DNA of 64,000 nucleotides from Pseudovirgaria hyperparasitica (GCF_010093815.1 NW_022985570.1:5695-69694), one strand, 5' to 3'. Shown: positions 39,071 through 50,973, counted from the stretch's first letter. Program-made: numbers and translations. The notes: generated from the sequence alone by a model not told the origin.

Positions 39071-42000
39071 GTTCTTCCGGCATATGCCGGGTTTCCTCTA
39101 ATGTATACTAGGTTTCTTCCGGTATATATTTCCGGGTCTACTAGAATTAGAGGAGTAGTAGGTATATAATCATCTACCGGGCGACGTCCTTAGGGTACTT
39201 ATTAAGCCATTATATAATATCGGAGGTTCTTATTATATAGATAAGCTTCTACCTTTACGTGTGAAGATCGGGGTATATTATAAGATAGTGGCGTATTATA
39301 CCTCTCCGGCCGCACGTCTTATACTATAGAGATACGTCGGGGACGCCTCTCTTATAGAGGTAGTATAGAAGTTCTATAGCGCCCGTTCGGGCTTAGAGGA
39401 GTATAGATGCCTAGGCCTTTATAAGCCGTTTATATATCTATTTACTCGGCTCCTTCTATGGTCCTTAGATCTACTCTAGATACCTATTCTACTAGGAGGC
39501 CTACTAGGCCCGGAGTATCTCTTTCTACTTATCTTAGATCTATAACTATATACTTCGTCCGAGCTCTTAAAGGCTCTATTAGTCTAGAAGGGTATCTAGG
39601 TTATCCTTAATCTCTTATACTACTTAGTTCGAGTCTATTTCTATCGGGCACTTATACCATAGTCGAGTCCGGCCTATATATAAGAGTACTTAGTAGTATA
39701 TACTAACTCGCGCGTGTAGCGCGGCGAAGGTATATTCTATATTTTCTACACGTTTCTATGCTTATTATTTAGTAAAGTATACTACTCTCTATATCTAGTA
39801 GAAGTTATATATACTTATAACGTCTATCTCGCGTCGTAGTAGCACCGTGTTAGTAGCTTTATATACGCCTAATATAAGACGGAGTATACGGTTCTATATA
39901 GATTCGAGCTTTATTCGCCTAGTCTATATAAGGGCCGTGTGCTAGTACTCGTGTCCGTACATAAAGGCGGGTCGTACTATAGATATATATAGCTAGCGTG
40001 CCTTATCCTAGGCGGTTCCCTACGTAGAGGCCGTAATCCGGTATATAGCGGCTTCTATCTAGAGGGCCCTAGAAACGGCGTATGCTACCTATGGTCCCTA
40101 TTTAAGCTTATTATCGATTATAACGCCGAGTGTGTATATACTTTATATTGGCGGTTCGTTAAAGGCGTCTATTCTAGGGCGTCACTCGCCTTCCCTAGTA
40201 GCCCATTTCCTACGGCGGTTAATAAAGTACATGAGTTAGTACTTTTCGGGGGCGAACTTTACTCTATGGCGCTTTACCTATTAGACGTATCTCCCGTAGT
40301 CTTATTCGAGTCGTCTATATGTTTAGCTAGTATTATTATCGATAGCTAGAAGGTATATATCGTCTACGTATCCTACTATCTCTATATATTATATTCTCTA
40401 GAGGAGGTCTATAGTAAAGAAGAGGAAGAGAATCGGGGAGATAGTACTTCCTTATAGAATGCCGTAAGCCGTCTTCTCGTACTTACTTCGATATCTAGGG
40501 ATGTATATCTAGGTAACTCTTTCGGCAAGGAAGGACTATATAAACCGCGTAATCCACGCGGGTATACGCCTCTTCCGTAAGTTATAGATAAGTCTCGTGT
40601 AGTTTACTTTATTAAATACGCCGGCCATGTCGAGGGAGAGTAGCGTTACTACACGTCCCTACTTCTATACGGTCTAGACGACTTTGAGGATATATTAGAT
40701 AGCGGTAATTAGAGAGCTTCTAGCCTTCGCCTTCTGGTTTACTAGGAGGAGGTTATATTCCTATACTACGGCGCTTATCTTCTTTACGATTATAGTCTCT
40801 AGTATCTTCCCGAGATAGAAGAGGAGGGCGATTAGCCTCTATCCTTTTAGGGAGCTAGGGTTCTTCCCTAGTTTCGGGAGTATAATAGTATAGGCGGCCC
40901 GGAAGCTTTGGGGGTGGTATCCGTTCTTAATATATACTTAAAATATATAACTAATGAGCGGTAGGGTAGCTGGTATAGTGCGTTTAAGGTACCTATTTAG
41001 TATTCTATCCGGTCCGGGTACCTTATTATTCGGGAGTACTTTAACGGCGTTAAGTATATCCTCCTTAGTAACCTCTTAGGGGATATTAATTACGTCTAGA
41101 TATTTAGTATTATTAATATCTAATAGGTCTACTAGCTCCGGGAGGGGGAATATAACTTTACGTAAGATCTCCGTCTTCTCCGGGCTTATAGAGTATATTC
41201 TCTCTTAGTATATTAGGGGAGGTATTAGTGGCGGCGGTATCGGCGCGTCTACACCCTTAGCCTACTTTACCATGCACTATAGCCCTACGGCTTACCGTGT
41301 GTGTTTATCGGTAATTATATACTATTATTTTCGTCGTTTATTACGGAGGGCCCTATCACGATATCGCACTACTTCCTTCTACTCTTCCCACGCCTCGGTC
41401 GTCCGGATATAGTATACACGTGTATATAGTCTACGGGTATCTCTTCTATACTCTCGTATTTAAGGTATACCCCTTGCTTCTAGGGGTCTATACGTTTAGT
41501 ATAGCACGTGTTTATCTCTTATAGCTTAGTATACTTAAAGGAGGACTTACACGGCCTTGTCTATGGCTAGGCCGTTGGATACGTTAACTATAGAGGGGTC
41601 TAGAATCGCCGATTCTAGGTCCTCTAGATATTTATCCTAATTAGTATCCTTCTATAGCTATTTCCCACGTTATTTATTAAGAGTGGAGACGTCTATTACG
41701 GTTTCTATATATTCATGGTCGGAGTCCGTCTATATCCGGCTCGGGCGGTAGTACTATACTCTATAGCTAATATGCTTGGTGGCAAGGGTGAGGTCGAGCG
41801 TAGACCCGTCCTCGTCCTATTTATATTTCCTCTAGGTAATCTACCCCATAGGTATAAGGAGGTATAGAAAGTTATAGCACCGTGTATATAGTTCCCTTAC
41901 TCTAAGTTCTTCTCTCGCGACGGCTAGGCCTCCCTACTACCTATGGTAGAGATTAAAGTCGCCTAGGAGGATATATTATCCCGGCGTTGTGGTGCCCTCG

Positions 42001-43833
42001 AGTATATCGTCTAGTATAAGCGATTACTATTAATTATAGATGTTATAGATATGGAGAGGCCCTATACTTATCTAGAGATATAGTATTATCTAGAGGTTAT
42101 TACGTTCGGTATAAGACCATTCTAAGAGCGGGATCGACTTATATATATAAAACATGACTCTCCTATCCGGGCCCGTAGGGTGGATAGTATAGTATCCTAG
42201 GTGTATTATTAGCTTATTAGTTTAGTAGTGTTTATATAGTTCCTAGATAGCTATTATTACGGCTCCTGTCTCTTCTAGGAGCGTCGCTTGGTTTTCTCAT
42301 TTATGTTATACGTTCGCCTATATAATAATAAGTATATCTTATACCCTTATTAGGTACTAGGGAAAGTTCGAGTCTATATATTAGTGGCGCTAAGGCGTGA
42401 TTATCCTCGCGCGGTAGCGGCTTTAAGTATACCCCGGGGTTAGCCTATCTTTCTCTATATAGTATACTATTACGCGTTATCCTCTCCCCTTCGGGGGGTG
42501 GTTACTAGATTCATAAGTAAAGTTAGGGATAGCGGCGAGGGTAGCGAGGGCCTTATAGCTTGGTATATCTACCTCGCCTCTCTTATCTTTATCGCGTTAA
42601 TATATTCTACGACCTACTTACGTTTCATATACGTTACCGACTAGGATAGGTATTTCCCGTCGTAGTTAGAGTACTTAGCGGTGTCCCTATCTCGCGTCTC
42701 GTTACTCTACGTCTTATAAGGGTATTCCTTAGTATTATAGCCCTATTTATACTACCTATAGGCGGTCTTCTAAGAGCACCTCTGCCTAGTATACCTATAT
42801 CCTTAATAGTTAAAGCATTACGTTATTACCTATGCCCTATCCTATAGTTCCGCCGTGAGTAGCTCTCCTTTAGCTAGAAAGCCCTCCTATATTATTCTAT
42901 AGGCGAGAGCGGGGTCCCTAAGCTCTACTATTATAGTAGAGTACTTTTTTAATTTTATCTTGATCCCTTAGACGTTCTTCTACCACGCCTTCGCGATCTT
43001 AATCCCGGGGTACTTCGGTTTGTTAGATCGCTCTATTCGCTCGATATTATCTTCTCTAATAACGTGTCCTTAGATAGGGACGGTATATACCTATATTAGG
43101 TACATGGTTACGCGGATAGACGCGCTAGAGAAGATGTTATTAATCACGTTCGGGTCGCGCGAGATAGTCTACTAGGCCGTGTTAGTAGTAGTAGTTAGTA
43201 CTATACCTCCTAGGGTGAGTTTGGCGGCCACTATATTTAACTATATCCCTTTCTATTTATTAATCTTATTTATAATATCCTTTAGAGACGCTTACTAGAC
43301 TTATACGAGTACTTCTTTATTCTAGATAGCGACTTATATACTATATACCCCGTCCGTAGGTACCCTTAGTATTTTAGCTAATATAGCTATTCCGCTTATA
43401 GGTGCGGCGACCTATACCTACGTGCTAGGGCGTTTTCCCTAGGTAAGGCCCTCCTAGATCCTCTATAGGCTGGCCTCTATACGATCTAGTCTAGATTCTA
43501 GGTCTAGTTCCGGCGCCTATTTTACTCCTATAGTAAGCTCCCTAATATTCCGGACGAGGTTCCGGAAGATACTAAGGAGGGCCGTTTCTCCCTTCTTAAC
43601 TTCCCCTTCTATACGTGCTACCTAGTAGTTAATCTTATCCGGGAGGGTCTCCCCGGGTAGAGTCCCCTCTATCTCTATTATCTATAGCGTTATACGCCCT
43701 TGGTTATTCGTCGTTTATTAGACGGGGGTTTAATCATCCTAGGATATACCGCTATATGGCCGTTTCTACCGTACTAGTGTTAGGGGTATACCTAGTAGAA
43801 GCCGAGGTACGTCGGTACCTAAGGCCGCTATAA

Positions 43834-43864
43834 TTATTAGTAAAGGGCTACCCGTAACTAATAA
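43834..43864. repeat. 31 bp palindrome in LINE C 5' region
   Basis: TTATTAGTAAAGGG and CCCGTAACTAATAA around a CTA loop, with mismatches in the arms. It is at the same place as 4317-4347 in LINE A. Confidence 0.8.
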
Positions 43865-44462
43865 AAGGGGGTTAGCGTATTAGCGTTTATTAGAGATAGT
43901 CTATACTCGTATCATCGAAGAGCCTTCGAGCGTATATATATAGCGTCTCTATACGTCGGTATCGTTATATACTATATACTATACGTACGTACGTGTATTG
44001 GAGGTTGTTATACTCGGTATACTCTATCGTTTGATGTATGTAGATCGCTATATTACCCCGAATTGACTAGTTTGGTCCGTTAGGGTATGAGAAGTTTTTT
44101 TAGTAAATCTATACTAATCTAAGTAAATCGATATAAAGTTATATCTATAGAGAACTAGTAATATACCTAGTAATCTAAGAAATTCTATAAAAAGTTATAG
44201 AGTTTTTTAAAGAAAGGAAATATTCTAAGGAAAGATTTATATATAGGATCTATCTAGGCTTACGTAATTAAGTCACGTAGACACTAGTCCTATTTAGGTA
44301 ATACTCCTTGGATTAATAGAACTAAGGCGTTTAAACGGTATCTATAGATATTAGTTTGGTTCGGTATAAACGGTCTATAGAATCTAAATAATAGGTACGG
44401 AACGGGGTAGAAGTATAAAGATTAATATCACTAAGGGTAGCTCTCTAAAGGAAGGGGATTAT

Positions 44463-44688
44463 TATTAGGAATTAACCGAAGGCTAGACTAGATCTATATA
44501 TATCTAAGCCGATATAGTAAGAGATGGCGTGATAGGCAGTAAGTGGTCACGTGCTAGTTAGATTAGTATACCTCTAATATATACTCCTTGATTACTACCG
44601 AGGGGGCTTGGTAGTAATTCGTTCTATATAGGAATACACCCCATTGTTCTATCTAGCTATACTACTATCTATTAACCCTATTCTTACA
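44463..44688 (+). repeat. E1 3' LTR
   Basis: 226 bp, preceded by a purine tract (AAAGGAAGGGG) and followed by the CTATA duplication; after that the Tc1-like transposase frame resumes. Confidence 0.9.
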
Positions 44689-45594
44689 CTATAAATAGAG
44701 ATAGATAAAGTCTATTTTAAAATATAACCTTAAAGAGAGACGTATATAGAGTGAAAAGTATTAGAATTAGGGTCTTAAGCTATTTAAATATAGGGTCTAT
44801 ATAGATAAGGCTTATATAGACCCTATAGAGTACTAAACTAGGTAGATATTATATAAGTAAAAGATAGCTAAGGAGCCTTAAAATCTTTAGTATAAGCCTA
44901 ATAGATAAGACTAGAAATACTACATCGTAAGCTACGTCTCCTAGTTCTATAAAGGAGACCTTATCTTCTATAATAATAAGTAAGTTAAAGTAAGAAGGCC
45001 TTAAAAATTAGGTAAACCACAATGCCGTAAGAATAAGACTTAGGTTTAATATAAGGCTAGAGTCCTATCCTAGTAGAATTAATATAAGTATAAGGTTATC
45101 TATAAGCTAAAGGGTAATAGAATAATAATAGAGTACTATATTTTAAAGATACTATCTATTTATATAAAGTAGGTAAAGGCCCTTAAGGCCTAGTACTCTT
45201 ATACTTTTTAGCTAGTTAAAGATAGAGATCCTTTATATAGGAAGCCTAGAAAAGGTAGTAAGATAGGGAAAACTAATCTAGCTATAGAGGCTAGACTTAA
45301 AGAGAGAATATAAGTTAATTACTACTATATATAGAGTTCTAATCTAAATCCTATAGAAGTCTATTAGGCTATATTAAAGTAGAGATTAAGGAAAAGGATA
45401 TAGTAGAATAATAAGAAGCTAAAGTAGTATATTTTAGATATCTAGAATAGTATTATACTCGAGGAAATTTATACCCGGATCTCTAACTTACTAAGATAAT
45501 ATTAGTATCTAGTAAAATATAGTAGAGGGTGCATTTATAGCTATAGCTAGTAATCTATTAATAAATTAACGTTTTTTAAGTATATTCTAGTGAT

Positions 45595-46141
45595 GCGGCC
45601 TGTGCGCGGAGACACATCGGTGATCGGTGAGTTTTGGTACCCCCTGTTGCAAGTGTGGCGACATATGAACATGATTGGTAGATTATACATCCACTACCCA
45701 GACTACAATAGCCTTGTCCCAAGGCAGCCACTTGCCCACTCAAGTCTGTGGAAGGGAAGGCGATGGCGCTTAGCCAAGGCTTCCAGGTTAAACCGAGTCC
45801 GCCCCGGCGGATGCATGGCACAGATGAGAGGCTATCGGACTTAAGATACTGATGGTTAGATGAAACTCCACGCTCTTAATTAACGACTTGACTAGAGTCG
45901 AGGTCTGGGGAAAGGAAGGGCATGGACTGAAATCTGTGGGTATCTAGAAAGGTCTACGCTTCTATCGACGTGCGAGAAGCATCGAATATTTAGAGCCAAA
46001 TTCTTTGAAGAGAATGTTGAATGTGGGTTTCCTGCGACCTTCTCACTGCGCCGAACCGCGGAATGGCTCCCCTTCAACACACCATGTAGCGTCCGTTAAG
46101 ATTGAACGGGACGCCGCCGGATGAGCGTTGTTATTTCATCT
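45595..46141. other. Intergenic between Tc1 remnant and amidase
   Basis: Composition returns abruptly to normal at about 45590. Several overlapping frames of 60-84 codons exist on both strands, but none shows a recognisable domain. It includes the amidase 3' UTR. Nothing assigned. Confidence 0.5.
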
Positions 46142-48393
46142 TTAGTACATTGTGGGACCAGTCTTGAGCTGTTGTGGGAAATTTCCTGCGAGCATCCCCT
46201 TTCCTACCAATTCGGTGATAATCAGATCTGTCCCTGAGGCGTACTATTAGCGATGAATGCGAAGAATGTCCAAAGAATGATTTACCTGGAGCCCCGATCA
46301 CTGAGGCTCCAATAGGAAGACGTTCCTCCCTTTGTGTCACGACCGAGTCAAAAGGGATATCTCCGACTGTGTACAAATCAGCACAACAATGGGCCTCTAT
46401 ATGAGAAGACCTGCTTACGTAAAGTCGTAAACTCAGGGGCGCGGAGGATTGGTGACATGCATAGAGATGCGTATCCGCTCAATACGTAGTAGGGACTGCA
46501 GGACATGAGCAAGGTCCTCGCTTGAAGACACTGGCGATGATAGACTTACGGCAACGGAGCGTCACGATAGCTCGGCTGGCCAACCTCGATGGGAAAGATC
46601 ATGATTGTTATGGTACTGGTGTCACTAGCCTTGAATACCTCCTCGAGTAGCCATTTACGGTATATCTCTGACCGACGCCAGTAAAAGTTGCGTTCTTCCA
46701 AGGTAATAGATTTGGCAATGTCCCTGATATAAAAATGTCAGCGTCGGAAAACCAAGGACCGAGAAACCAGCAAACTTACCACTGCCACTGCATTGCTCTG
46801 TGTATAAAAGGTGGCTTGCCATGCTTCTTTGTGAAATCATTTCTGAAGCCTTCCAGATCGTAGTACCCATCGTAATAGTAGGGGTAGCTTCCAGTCTGGA
46901 CCATGGTAAATAAGAGCTAATGGTTGTTCATGAAAGGCGTCATACCAGCTTGAGATATTCCGCAATGTCGGTATTATCTTGCCCAGGAGTATTGTCAGGA
47001 CAGGTATTTTTCCACAATTGGGCCAAGGAGATTTTAGTCCTTTGTACATCCAATGCTTTCTCCAATCCACTAGTGAACTTGTCAATCAAGTCTGTCTGTG
47101 CTGCATTGACGGTTGGTAAGTAGTCCTCCGGCCAAAGAATGCACACATGCTGCTGAGTAGACGGCATTCGAAGTAGAGGACTATGTCCATACCAGACTTT
47201 TATGAAGTCAGAGAATTTGGTTTGGTCTCGGCCAAAGAAGACAGGCATATCGAATTTGCTTTTGTTATAACAATGTTAACGTAATTAGCTTACATAACAC
47301 GTCTTTATGCTTACCTGAACTGTCCAATAACTCCATTCGTGTTCATGATGCCAGTAGAAGGTCTGATCGAGAAACAGCCGTTGTAATGTGCAGGCTTTCG
47401 GCCGCTGCCATTTGTATCCGACCCGAGTGAAAAGTCAAGCCAATCATACGAACCTATTCCAGCAGCACTACCATGGCTGGAACCAGATGGTACCTGGTAC
47501 CCGTCTGCACGTGGATTGAATGGTGCTGTGAATTCGACGGCTTCAAGTGGCTCTTCCCGCATGATCATGGCTTGCAACTTTACTTTACCGACTACAATGG
47601 CGCCTGCATCTATCAAGACCTGCAGACAAACTGCATTTTGCTCTGCAGGTGGGTATAGATCTATCCAAGACCTATTACAGAGCGTAGTCTTGTGGCCTGC
47701 AATGTCAATATTGTCTTTGACAGAGATTCGAGCTCCGTCCAACGGCTTCTCTTTGGATGGCCGGAAATAGGAACGAGGAGGAACTATCACACGTCCATCA
47801 ATACCTGCTGTGGGAGCATCGAGGACATCTAATGTATGTAGTTGTTAACAGTTGATGACAAGCCTGCTTCAAACAGAACTTATCTTTCCATATCATCCTT
47901 TGACGGCTTGAACGTGGTCATGAAGGTAGCATTGAAGTCGCGATATATCCTCCATGGTGCATAAGTCTGTTTATGCGCAAACACGTAGGGACCACATGCG
48001 ACTCGAGAGGTTGCATTCCCTCTCACACATGTCCACGTCTTGGTTTTCCATGCGTCAAGTTCCTCTATGGCATCGTCGGTGACATCTAGTTCACTCTCGT
48101 CGCCGCCATAGAATACAACATTACGACAGAACTCTGGCTGAAATATGTCATCTTTGTCGAGGACGTTTTCTCTGAAGTCCCGCAAGTTCTTTCTGGACAC
48201 CTTCTGGCCGGACGTGACTAAATACACGACAGCGAGTGAAGGGCCATCAGCGAGGAAGTCAAGGAAGTTCTGAGCAGTTAGGTCGTCAACTTCATGTTAC
48301 AAGGCGCCGTACCTCTTTGTGGGCAAGCAAGAAATACTCGATAGATCCGACCTGGATCTTCAGTTCCTGATCCATTTCCACAGTGGCTGACAT
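46142..48393 (-). CDS. Amidase-signature hydrolase
   Basis: Nine exons on minus: 48393-48313, 48269-47885, 47828-47315, 47258-46946, 46895-46780, 46723-46550, 46495-46419, 46366-46286 and 46233-46142. Together they give 610 codons-worth of sequence in one frame. Amidase-signature enzymes cut amide bonds with a Ser-Ser-Lys triad. Visible are Lys about 193 (ISVKDNID), the cis-Ser about 273 (PSGSSHGSAAG) and the nucleophile Ser about 297 (GSDTNGSGR). The late motif IFPIEVGQPSYRDAP and the end GAPGTDL match long fungal amidases. All introns are 43-56 bp with GT...AG except intron 2 (47829-47884). Its exon phase demands a donor at GATAAGT, which looks like GTAAGT with an extra A. If that intron is not spliced, the protein ends at about residue 157. 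The substrate is unknown. It is divergent from the oxygenase gene. Confidence 0.85.
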
Positions 48394-49091
48394 TGTCAGA
48401 CTGCTCAAGCTTGTCGACGCGTGTGTTAGAACAGGGCGGATTCCGCGACAAGGCCGACGCATTGCGATATTTACCTACAGATCTGGAGCGCAGAAGGTGT
48501 GAGATTCCCGGTTGTGTGCAGGAGACATCGTTGGGTAGCAGCAACGGACGGCCCATGAACTAAGCCACGCTAGTAGGGTTTACGATCTATGATAGGTCAC
48601 TAGTACACAGAGTCTCGGGCACCAGGATAGCGAGCAACACCACAGGATTAGGCACCGGAGCGGGAGCGCGGGGCCGTGGCCTGGCTGGCCGGCCAAGAAT
48701 CGAGATAATTAGCCTTCAAACTTCTCAGCCTGCCATTCATCCTTGCCCAGTTCTTCATCCTGTTACTTGCCAGCAACATGCATGATGGAGGGCCATGCAT
48801 CATGACTACGTGGCATCTGACCGACCCTTGGTCCTTGACCGGCGATTGCATGCAATGCATGCTGTCTCGTCACTTGTGCTCACAAACGGGCCAGGATGAC
48901 CAGCCGGCAGGAAAATGATAGCAGTAGGGCTTAGGCAGCCATTGAAGCTTTCCCATTTGTCTTGAGCCGGCAGTTTGTGGAACGACATATGCTACAAGGC
49001 TCTGCATGAGCAGCCACCAGCCTCTATCCAATATTGTTGTTACCATAAACTCTAAGGGCTGCTTGTTCATAGCGAACGCTTAGTGACCACA
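48394..49091. promoter_or_regulatory. Shared divergent promoter region, amidase / oxygenase
   Basis: About 700 bp between two divergent start codons, so shared control is likely. It holds dyads built on GCATGC/CATGAT near 48775-48812 and 48846-48861 (GCATGCAATGCATGC), which could be regulator sites. No coding frame was convincing. Confidence 0.4.
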
Positions 49092-50297
49092 ATGCCGACC
49101 GCACCACACGCCTTCCAAGAAGCAGAAATACATGCAGATCAAGGTAATGTAACCCATAATTTATTTGCGCAAGTAATCTGTATGAATTATCCAATACTAA
49201 CAAATATCAGCCGGTCTGATGTACTTTCTGGAAAGAAGCGATACTTGGAAGACTATCAAACCGTACAACTTCCACTATTTCCCTAAAGAGAATTTTCCCG
49301 TTCATAACATTGAGCGCGCCCTGCACATTGTCAATATTAAGAGCATGAGACCTCTTATGTCATCACTGACTATGAAGAAAGAAGGATTCCAGGTTCATAG
49401 CATAGCTACAATTATGGGGTATGAAGATTTCAGAAAAAAGGACAAAGTCGAGGATATCTACATGAGAGAGCTTGAGAGCTATTTCAGAACCACACTTCCA
49501 GGTGCTAAGTACGTGCGAAGTTTAGATTTCCAGGTATTTATCACTATCCCTCCCGCGACCATCGTTCTGAGGCGTCTTCAGTTGCGACAGCGAGATGTCA
49601 ATTTCCCCATAGCAGGAGGTGTACCATGGCAAAAGCCTCAGCCAAGCCTCCTCACGCACGTTGGTGAGCCATTGAATTACTTAGCTATGAGACGTCTTCC
49701 GATTAATCTACTCGTTACCAGACGTCACACTCGATAGTGCGAAGAAAATCATCAGAGAAATTTACGAGGACCAGGTTGCTTCAGAGATTCTTGAATCGCG
49801 ATTTCAAGTCATAACGTTCGTTATATGTACCGTATGAAGTCAGTGGACACTAGCTGAGCAGGTAACATAGAGTTTGGCGTCCTCTCCGAGTGCCAGTCCG
49901 GGACTGGCCACTGGCCATCTGTGATGCGTCAACGGTAGACCAGAACGATTTTGTCGATACGGATGTGATCTACCCGAGCTACATCGCGGAGAACCGGATG
50001 CTTCACTACAATAGTGAACAGCAATGGTATTGGCTACCAGACCAGAAAAAGGACGAAGTATTAGTCTTCAAAGCAATTGACACCGATGATGCGATAAGTT
50101 CACGTATGGTCATGCTACCCACTAGGAACATGAACACTGACATCGTAGCTTGTCCTCACGGAGCTTTCCAGCTCACTGGTAGAGCTGACAACTCACAACC
50201 CCGAGAAAGTATCGATATCAGGCTTCTCGTCATGTACGCAGACATAGAGTACCCAGACGGGAAGTTCTCAACAAACGCTGTAACAGCTACGTACTAG
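49092..50297 (+). CDS. CmcJ/NvfI/AsaB-like oxidoreductase
   Basis: Probable exons: 49092-49143, 49211-49533, 49582-49663, 49722-49826, 49873-50103 and 50149-50297, giving 313 residues. The family contains Fe/2-oxoglutarate-type hydroxylases and desaturases, often in secondary-metabolite pathways. Seen here: KPYNFHYFP near the N-terminus, GAKYVRSLDFQLRQRD after splicing, the metal-site-like HVDVT, and the family block WRPLRVPVRDWPLAICDAST, then WYWLPDQKKDEVLVFKAID and CPHGAF. The HVDVT motif appears only when intron 3 (GTGAGC...CAG) is removed, which supports the model. The last intron (50104-50148, 45 bp, GTATGG...TAG) keeps frame either way and is less certain. No cluster backbone gene is nearby, so the pathway is unknown. 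Confidence 0.8.
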
Positions 50298-50540
50298 CCG
50301 CAGGCCTCACGAGTATTAGGACCCATTGCATTACCACTTTCATATCGTAGCAATATTGTTCATTGTTTGTATTTACAAATGAAGTTCATCCTCCTAGAAC
50401 GGTTGACAACGAACGAACACATTTACCCCTCCCCTCCTAAGGCAAGAATATTTGCGACCTCAGATCGATATTAGCTCCTAACCTCGAAATAGACCGCCGC
50501 CTCTACTTACGATCATCAGGGTCCTTCATGTTCCTCGTAC

Positions 50541-50726
50541 TCATTCTTGGTGCTTGTATTGGTCGGCCTTCGTGTCGCGATCAACCGGTTTGCTGACAGA
50601 TGCACCCGAGCCTCCACCTGGAGAGTTGGCACGAAGGTTGCGTTCGCTGAGATCAGGATTGTCAGCTTCCTCAAGGGAAGACAAAGCCTTCCAGGGCTGA
50701 ATCTTAGGAGTATTTTCAGACGGCAT
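50541..50726 (-). CDS. Small hypothetical protein
   Basis: A 61-codon frame beginning MPSENTPKIQPWKALSSLEE. It is hydrophilic, Ser- and Pro-rich, with a Gly-Gly-Gly stretch and a charged end. Normal composition and plausible codon use support it, but no family is recognised. A frame in another phase overlaps it on the same strand. It could be a small stress- or conidiation-type protein; this is a guess. Confidence 0.35.
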   Translation of the reverse strand: MPSENTPKIQPWKALSSLEEADNPDLSERNLRANSPGGGSGASVSKPVDRDTKADQYKHQE

Positions 50727-50945
50727 TTTGTAGTATGTGTTGAGTAAACAATTTTCTTGTTGACGAGGAATAGCTTTGTCGCAGTATGATCTGTCTTGGA
50801 AGGCGGCAGGTGAGAAGGCTGGGACTCGTGACTATTTATCAAACATGCCTGATGACTTCAACATACAAGGCAAATTCGCCAAGCCTGCATGATGAGGGGT
50901 AGTTAACCCGGTAGAGCATACAATTCATCGGTCTGTCCCAGTTGC

Positions 50946-50973
50946 ATGAGACTCTTGGCACTCCGATGTTCAG
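50946..50973. repeat. Left arm of a 28 bp perfect inverted repeat
   Basis: Begins ATGAGACTCTTGGCACTC. It is the exact reverse complement of 54545-54572, 3.6 kb away. Weak similarity extends further on both sides. Confidence 0.8.

Larger units (their letters stand above)
38822..44099 (-). mobile_element. LINE C: near full-length Tad1-like LINE in E1
   Basis: 5.28 kb with a target duplication TTAGTAAATCTATA, which is seen left of the tail (38808-38821) and right of the 5' end (44100-44113). A (TTA)n tail marks the minus-strand 3' end. In minus-strand order: 5' leader with hairpin (43834-43864), ORF1-like part (about 43800-42900), AP-endonuclease with an LLGDFNL motif (about 41955-41985), reverse transcriptase with an intact-looking GYVDDI box (about 40355-40375) preceded by a GSTISPILFLFF-like block, and a C-terminal part to about 39300. 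It has many TAG interruptions. The 5' end is shared with copy A, which supports full length. Confidence 0.92.
11074..44688 (+). mobile_element. E1: Ty3/gypsy chromovirus fossil, outer shell of the nest
   Basis: LTRs lie at 11074-11300 and 44463-44688, with target duplication CTATA on both sides (11069-11073 and 44689-44693). Without later insertions it is about 7.3 kb. Parts in order on plus: gag (about 11450-12258, resuming at 31750), zinc-knuckle region (about 32000), protease (about 32280), reverse transcriptase (about 32800-33550), RNase H split by LINE B (resuming at about 35350), integrase (about 36200-37000) and a chromodomain-like end (about 37100-37270). A purine tract stands just before the 3' LTR. 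It is thoroughly broken, with scores of RIP-type changes, so LTR divergence is not a usable clock. It must be older than E2 and LINEs B and C, which sit inside it. Confidence 0.9.
10731..45594 (+). mobile_element. Tc1/mariner-like DNA transposon split by a 33.6 kb insertion
   Basis: The left piece runs from about 10731 to 11073 and the right piece from 44694 to about 45594; E1 sits between them with a CTATA target duplication. The right piece, read on plus, has a DDE_3/Tc1-type transposase C-terminal half. A peptide with NLNPIE followed by LKQRLRKR near 45335-45410 matches the family motif SPDLNPIE...LKQR, and an acidic block stands where the first catalytic Asp is expected (about 44780). The left piece carries an HTH-like start with TAG interruptions. 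The ends share an imperfect inverted motif (TTAAAAAAC at about 10771-10780 and its complement at 45571-45580). The left end also has a tandem 20-22 bp unit near 10728-10765. The net length without E1 is about 1.25 kb. It is RIP-degraded with many stop codons. Exact ends are uncertain. Confidence 0.7.

Noticed and set aside
45576-45844. Overlapping frames on both strands after the Tc1 remnant
   Set aside because: No domain, signal or splice support; one of them runs into transposon sequence.
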